From contig CM060731.1 in assembly GCA_030704615.1 (NCBI GenBank), forward strand, positions 9,920,001 through 9,984,000: DNA of 64,000 bases. The letters run 5' to 3'. Of the stretch, positions 59,013-64,000 are shown piece by piece. Position 1 is the stretch's first letter; each line of letters begins with the position of its first letter. The notes under the pieces are model-generated. The model saw only the letters and a list, made by a program, of their open reading frames with translations, did not search any database and was not told the DNA's origin. Both the position numbers and the translations under genes were made by a program. This DNA comes from Takakia lepidozioides. Lineage: Eukaryota > Streptophyta > Takakiopsida > Takakiales > Takakiaceae.

Positions 59013-62000
59013 ATGCGGCTGGACACCCCAAATTCCTCACCAAAAAAATGTCTCTTTCTACCTCCAGACCCTGTACCTTGTTTCACAGTTCCAGTAAAGA
59101 TCATGATGCAAAATCGAGATATCTCCGTAGAAACACTTTTGGACTCGGGCGCTTCAGCGTGTTTATTGACAAAGACTTTGCGAAGCAACACAATTTAACG
59201 CTCGTAAGAAAGAAATTCTCGGCCCATGTTGAAACCATCGATGGATGACCATTAGCATCAGGAAATATTGACCATGAAACTCAATCCCTTGAAGTGAAGC
59301 TTAAAAATCAATCATCACAGATTGTTTTCAATGTCATCCAGTCTCTAACAAATCTTGTGATCCTTGGACTTCCCTGGTTTATACCTCATAATCCTGACAT
59401 CGACTGGCGATCACGAAAAATTTCGGCAAGACAAAAATGCAAAAGTACCAAAGGTATTCAACCCCTGTTTCTTGGAGCTAGAGCCTTCATGAGAGCTATG
59501 AAGAAAGACGCGACATTTGCACTTTATGCGACTCCGATCAAAACCACAACAGACCAAGGTACTTCGACATTACCCACTCAATATCAAGATTTCAAGGATG
59601 TCTTTGAGAAGATAAATGCAGATATGTTGCCAGAACATCGACCTTATGATTGTGCAATTGAGTTGCGAGAAAGAGCTCAACCACCATTCGGCCCAATCTA
59701 CAATTTGTCTCAGACGGAGCTGGCTGCTTTACGATAATACATTGATGAAAATTTGTCAAATAATTTCATTCGACATTCGAAATCACCCACGGGAGCACCT
59801 ATCTTATTTGTGAAGAAGAAAGACGGATCGGTACGCATGTGTGTGGACTATCGTGGGCTCAATAAAATCACTATAAAAAATCGTTATCCACTACCGCTGA
59901 TTTCTGGACTCCTCGAACAACTTGGACGAGCAAATTTTTTCACAAAGATCGACTTGAGATGAGCTTACAACCTTGTACGAATAAAAGAAGGAGACGAATG
60001 AAAAACTGCTTTTCGCACAAGGTACGGACATTTTGAATACAATGTTATGCTTTTCGGTCTTACAAATGCTCCAGCAATTTTTCAACACATGATAAATGAC
60101 ATCTTTCGAGAATTTTTAGATAACTTTGTAGTCATCTATTTGGACGATATTTTGATATTTTCATAGAATGAAGAAGAACATGGTCGCCATGTATGTCTTG
60201 TCCTTGATAAATTGAGGGAAAAAAAAATTATATGTTAAGTTGGAAAAATGTCTTTTTCACCAATCTGAAGTCGAATTTTTGGGCTACATTATTTCCGACA
60301 AATGAGTCTTTATGGATCTGAAGAAAATACAAACCATCATCGAGTGGATTAAACCAACTTCGGTTCGAGATGTACAATGTTTTCTAGGATTTGCAAATTT
60401 CTATAGAATCTTCATCAAGGACTACTCCAAAATTGCTGCACCATTGACACGACTCACAAGGAATGACAAATTTATATGGGACGAGAAGGCTGACCAAACA
60501 TTTAAAATTTTGAAGCAGGCATTTACAACGGCTCCAATACTGGTACATGCAGACCTATCTAAACCATTATTTTTAGAAGCAGAGGCATCAGATTTTGCAC
60601 TTGGCGCGGTACTCTCTCAATATGGTACAGATGGCCGACTTCACCCTGTTGGTTTTCGTTCTCGCAAATTTTCCGCTGCGGAGATCAATTATGAAATCCA
60701 TGACAAAGAACTTCTAACGATCATCGATGTTTTTGAGGAATGACATCATCTATTGGAGGAAATTAAACATTAGGTCACAGTCTATACCGATCACAAAAAC
60801 CTCGAGTATTTTATGAGTGCTCGTGTTTTGAATCGACGTCAAGTGCGATGGAGTATGTCACTAGCAAGGTTTGATTTTGTTATTACCTACCGTCCCGAAC
60901 ATCTTCAAGGAAAACCAGATGCTCTTTCTCGACAATCGTATTTTGCGCCAAAAGAAAGGGATGTAGCTTTTGACCAACAGAAATCCATCATCTTGAAACC
61001 AGCAAATCTCTAATTGAATATGTTAACCATGTCCACCTATGACGATGTAGAGATCATAAAGGAGATTCAAGAAGCACTGAAGAGCGACAAATTTGTTACG
61101 ACACTACGAAGTCAACTAAATCAACCTCGAGACAACCCACATGTTACAAACGACTTCGAATTCAAAGATGGTTTACTTTATTTCAAGGGACTCCTCTATG
61201 TACCTCCAGAACCTACACGACTTCGAATTCTTCAAACATGTCATGTTCTTCCAGCTGCAGGACATTTCGGCTTCAACAAAACAATGGAATTGATATCCAG
61301 GGACTACTGGTGGCCACAGATGTGGAAACTCGTGAAAGAATTTATAAAATCTTGCGACACGTGTGCTAGAGCAAAGGGACCACGACATTGACCTTATGGC
61401 CTTCTTCAACCATTACCCATTCCCAAGGGTCCATGGTCGTTCGTATCTATGGACTTTATCATGGACATTTCAATTTCTAAAACAACCGATTCAAATCATT
61501 GTTATTGTAGATCGTTTTATGAAGATGACACATTTCATTCCATGTAATAAAATGGTTACCGGTGAGGAAACTGCAAGACTCTTCCTCAATAATATCTACC
61601 GCATTTATGGACTCCCGAAGGTCATCGTATCTGATCGAGGACCATAGTTCATATCCAATTTCTGGAGGGGATTATTTCACATATTGGATACTAAGATCAA
61701 CCTCTCTACAGCTAATCATCCACAGACTGATGGTCAAACCGAACGTGTAAACCAGATTTTAGAGCAGTATCTTCGCTGTACGATAAATTATCACCAAGAT
61801 AATTGGACGGACCTTCTGTCATTGGCTGAGTTTGCCTACAACAACATTATACATTCTTCGACCAAGCAAACTCCATTTTTCTCCAATTATGGTCATCATC
61901 CTCGAGCAAACCCTTTCCACATGAAGACTATTGGAAGCCCTACTGGAGAAAACCTTGCTACTCATCTCGCTACGATTCACAAGGAGCTTACATTCCACCT

Positions 62001-62493
62001 CACAGAAGCTCAAAAACAATACAAGGAGTATGCAGATCAACGTCGTCAACTCCAACCCCAGTTCAAGGTCGGAGATCGTGTGTGGCTTCTTCGACGGGAC
62101 ATACAAACCTTGTGACCATCAAGGAAGTTGGATTATCAACGCCTGGGAACATTCAAAATTATTCGACAAATAAATCCGGTCGGTTTTCGGCTTGAACTCC
62201 CACGAAGTATGCGCATCCATCCAGTCTTTCATGTTTCATTATTGGAGTTGTATCATCCATCGAAGATTCCAGGGAGAGTCTCCGTACCACCTCCACCAAT
62301 TGAAGTCAATCAGGAAATTGAGTGTGAAGTCGACGAAGTCATAGACTTTCGCATCAAGTATAAACGTCTTGAGTATTTCGTACATTGGAAAGGCTACGAC
62401 ATCAGCGAACGAACGTGGGAACCTTCATCCAACCTCGCCAATGCATCTGACAAAGTCCAAGAGTTTCATCAACGATATCCAGCTAAGCCCTGA
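59013..62493 (+). pseudogene. Chromovirus pol: protease, RT, RNase H, integrase, chromodomain
   Basis: Domains in order: protease LLDSGASAC (about 59,137); RT with [22 protein letters not shown] and YLDDILIFS (to about 60,165), then FLGFANFYRIF; RNase H with LEAEASDFALGAVLSQ (about 60,580) and [10 protein letters not shown]; integrase with an HHCC-type finger (HVLPAAGHF...CDTCARAK, about 61,230-61,375), VDRFMKMTHF, SDRGP and HPQTDGQTERVNQ; then a C-terminal chromodomain, YFVHWKGYDISERTWEP (about 62,372-62,424). Chromodomains can direct integration to marked heterochromatin. About twelve premature stops and four frameshifts (near 59,010, 59,163, 60,225 and 61,490) disable it. Each catalytic domain remains recognisable, so the decay is fairly recent. 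Confidence 0.93.
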
Positions 62494-62762
62494 GCTACAC
62501 GTCAATAAGATGTCACAACGATGATATCAGCCAAGTTAACTTCAAAGTGAAGACTCCACATTCAATGTACCTGATACAAGCTAAGGATGGAGGAGCACCA
62601 CACATCAGTATATATAGCTACACTTCCAGCACTTCCAGCACTATTGCATCTTGTATTGGCAGTATGGAGTCATAAGAACCAGATACATTGGAGTTGTCGC
62701 TTACCCCGGGGGGTGCACTCCTCATTAAATGTACCAGCCACGTGCGTGCACAGGAGGGGGTA

Positions 62763-62812
62763 TTTTAAACCCCCCCATGTACAACATTATACATACAGAG
62801 GGGGGTTTAAAA
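62763..62812. repeat. 13-bp perfect stem with short inner inverted repeat
   Basis: TTTTAAACCCCCC (62,763-62,775) pairs exactly with GGGGGGTTTAAAA (62,800-62,812). The loop contains ATGTA...TACAT, which can extend the fold. A similar GGAGGGGG run recurs near 62,834. Confidence 0.85.
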
Positions 62813-62855
62813 CACCTTAAATATAATTTTACAGGAGGGGGTTGTTGAGTTTTTA

Positions 62856-62955
62856 GGGATAGTGTAGTGGTAAGAATGGCAATTCCGCCGCGATGCATCC
62901 CGGGATCAAATCGTGGAATCGTCGTTTTGTATGTTTGTTTTTTTTTTTTTTTTCG
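62856..62955 (+). mobile_element. tRNA-Gly-like SINE head
   Basis: TAGTGTAGTGGTAAGAATGGC resembles the 5' half of tRNA-Gly including the A box, and CCCGGGATCAAATC resembles its T-arm/B box (62,899-62,912). The anticodon arm is not preserved and a run of about 18 T follows at 62,938, so this is not a working tRNA gene. It is read as a SINE or tRNA pseudogene. Confidence 0.6.
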
Positions 62956-63594
62956 CTCCACGATCTTTCTCCCCTGACCTCCCGCGGCTTTCTCTTTTCT
63001 TTCTCCTCCTCTCCCGCGTTCGCCTTCCCTTCCGCAGGCTTTCTCTTTTTCCTCCTCTCCTCTCCCCTCCTCTCCACAGGGCATGGTAGGACAATGTGGT
63101 GAGGGCACCAGAATGTGGTGATGGCACTGACTTGGGAGAAGGTTTGAGGTTGTGATGTATGTAGAGGGCAGGAATCGAAGGGGATGAAATAAGTGCGCGG
63201 GAATGTGGGGCAGGCCTGGGCTGATCGGTGATGATATGCGGGTGTGGTGGTGGATTGTTGTGCAGCAATGACAGGAGGACATGGGCATCAAGATTCCCAG
63301 TCATCAGAGGTAATGAGCACATTAGGCCTATTTTCTTTCCTAATAATGATTGGCGTGACACAATGGTTGTACTCACTATATCAGGCCTATTCTCATCCTT
63401 ATTGAATCCAAACAGCCAGAGGGACAAGATGCCCCTAAGTGTACAGAACCTGAACGTCCTGAATCTGAAGGATTTGGTACTCAAGAGTTTACACAAGACG
63501 AGCAAAATCTACACATGGGGTAACTGTCCCCCCTTTGCAGAACAGTTGGGCGTCCAGGAGCAATCCCAAGCTACCTAGACGACAAACAATTCAC

Positions 63595-64000
63595 ATGCAA
63601 AGGGCTGGCTTGCGGCTGGCCACTTTCAACTTCTCAGGGCTTACTAACCAAAGGAAACAACTCGAAGTGGGACAAGTCCTTCGGACTAATGATATTCATA
63701 TCTGTGCTGGGCAAGAAACATGGGAAACTTCGGATAAACTGGTTGGAGATGTCAATGGTTATAAATGGGCAGGTAGGATGTGTACTCTCAAGGCAGCCTC
63801 TGCCAAATGCGGTAAAAAAGGGGTTGGATTCTTTGTCCGTGATTTCTTGTTTGATAATTGTGAAATTATCAACAAGGGTTTGAGGTACGAACATAGTATC
63901 TGGCTAAAACTGAATCTGAAGGGCGGCATGAGTACGAAGGACCTCTTTGTGGGTTGTGTTTACATGCCCACAGAGGGGACCCTTAGTGCTGACGCAGACA
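63595..64000 (+). CDS. LINE endonuclease, 5' end, open to window edge
   Basis: From ATG 63,595 the frame stays open for 135 codons to the end of the window. It reads as the start of an apurinic-type endonuclease: LRLATFNFSGLTNQRKQ (strand and Asn/Gly positions), ICAGQETWE with the catalytic Glu, and KKGVGFFVRD. Unlike the other three LINE copies in this window, which lack this domain, no stop or shift is present. Whether the element is complete cannot be judged because it runs off the window. Confidence 0.8.
   Translation, partial: MQRAGLRLATFNFSGLTNQRKQLEVGQVLRTNDIHICAGQETWETSDKLVGDVNGYKWAGRMCTLKAASAKCGKKGVGFFVRDFLFDNCEIINKGLRYEHSIWLKLNLKGGMSTKDLFVGCVYMPTEGTLSADAD

Noticed and set aside
62500-62720. 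3' LTR of the chromovirus (TGTCACAACG near 62,510)
   Set aside because: Only the first six or seven bases agree with the 5' LTR; the TATA region and the GGCGAGACT motif are absent.

Overview
This window looks like nuclear DNA of a streptophyte, most plausibly a large repeat-rich charophyte alga such as Chara; the species is an inference. The evidence is one host gene with about 19 GT-AG (and one GC-AG) exons for a plant-type armadillo-repeat kinesin, plus plant-type mobile elements: a CACTA element with plant tnp2 domains, Ty3/gypsy elements, LINEs, SINEs and MULE-like genes. No bacterial-style operon, rRNA or functional tRNA gene was found.

Layout. 0.4-2.0 kb: 5'-truncated LINE (-). 2.0-3.9 kb: a GTGAGCC-rich transposon end and a frameshifted SWIM zinc-finger gene (-). 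4.0-5.3 kb: Ty3/gypsy RT-RNase H remnant. 5.7-9.1 kb: second Ty3/gypsy element (LTR, tRNA-Met-type primer site, broken gag-pol) cut in its RNase H region by a CACTA element (9.1-14.3 kb). 14.9 kb: another GTGAGCC end. 15.6-19.7 kb (-): a nine-exon gene joining a ParB-like domain to a bacterial-type beta-class DNA N4/N6 methyltransferase domain. 19.8-23.3 kb, directly upstream of that gene: a palindromic satellite with three nested periods (about 115, 345 and 1030 bp). 24.7-26.7 kb: MULE-like transposase remnant. 26.8-28.0 kb (-): an intact reading frame of unknown function. 28-36 kb: AT-rich intergenic DNA with SINE copies, a long foldback element and a GC-rich promoter-like stretch. 36.4-51.1 kb: the armadillo-repeat kinesin, whose introns hold several LINE copies and short LINE/SINE tails. 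51-57 kb: intergenic DNA with a 1.3 kb terminal-inverted-repeat element and scattered palindromes. 57.3-62.5 kb: a decayed chromodomain Ty3/gypsy element whose leader fits Tf1/sushi-type self-priming. 62.8-64 kb: a tRNA-Gly-like SINE and the 5' end of a LINE running off the window.

The most unusual part is 15.6-23.3 kb: a ParB-like/DNA-methyltransferase gene in a eukaryote, sitting next to a regular array of long palindromes. The copy carries frameshifts and an altered catalytic motif, so it may be a decayed member of a family with intact copies elsewhere. The kinesin is the only gene that I regard as clearly functional host sequence.
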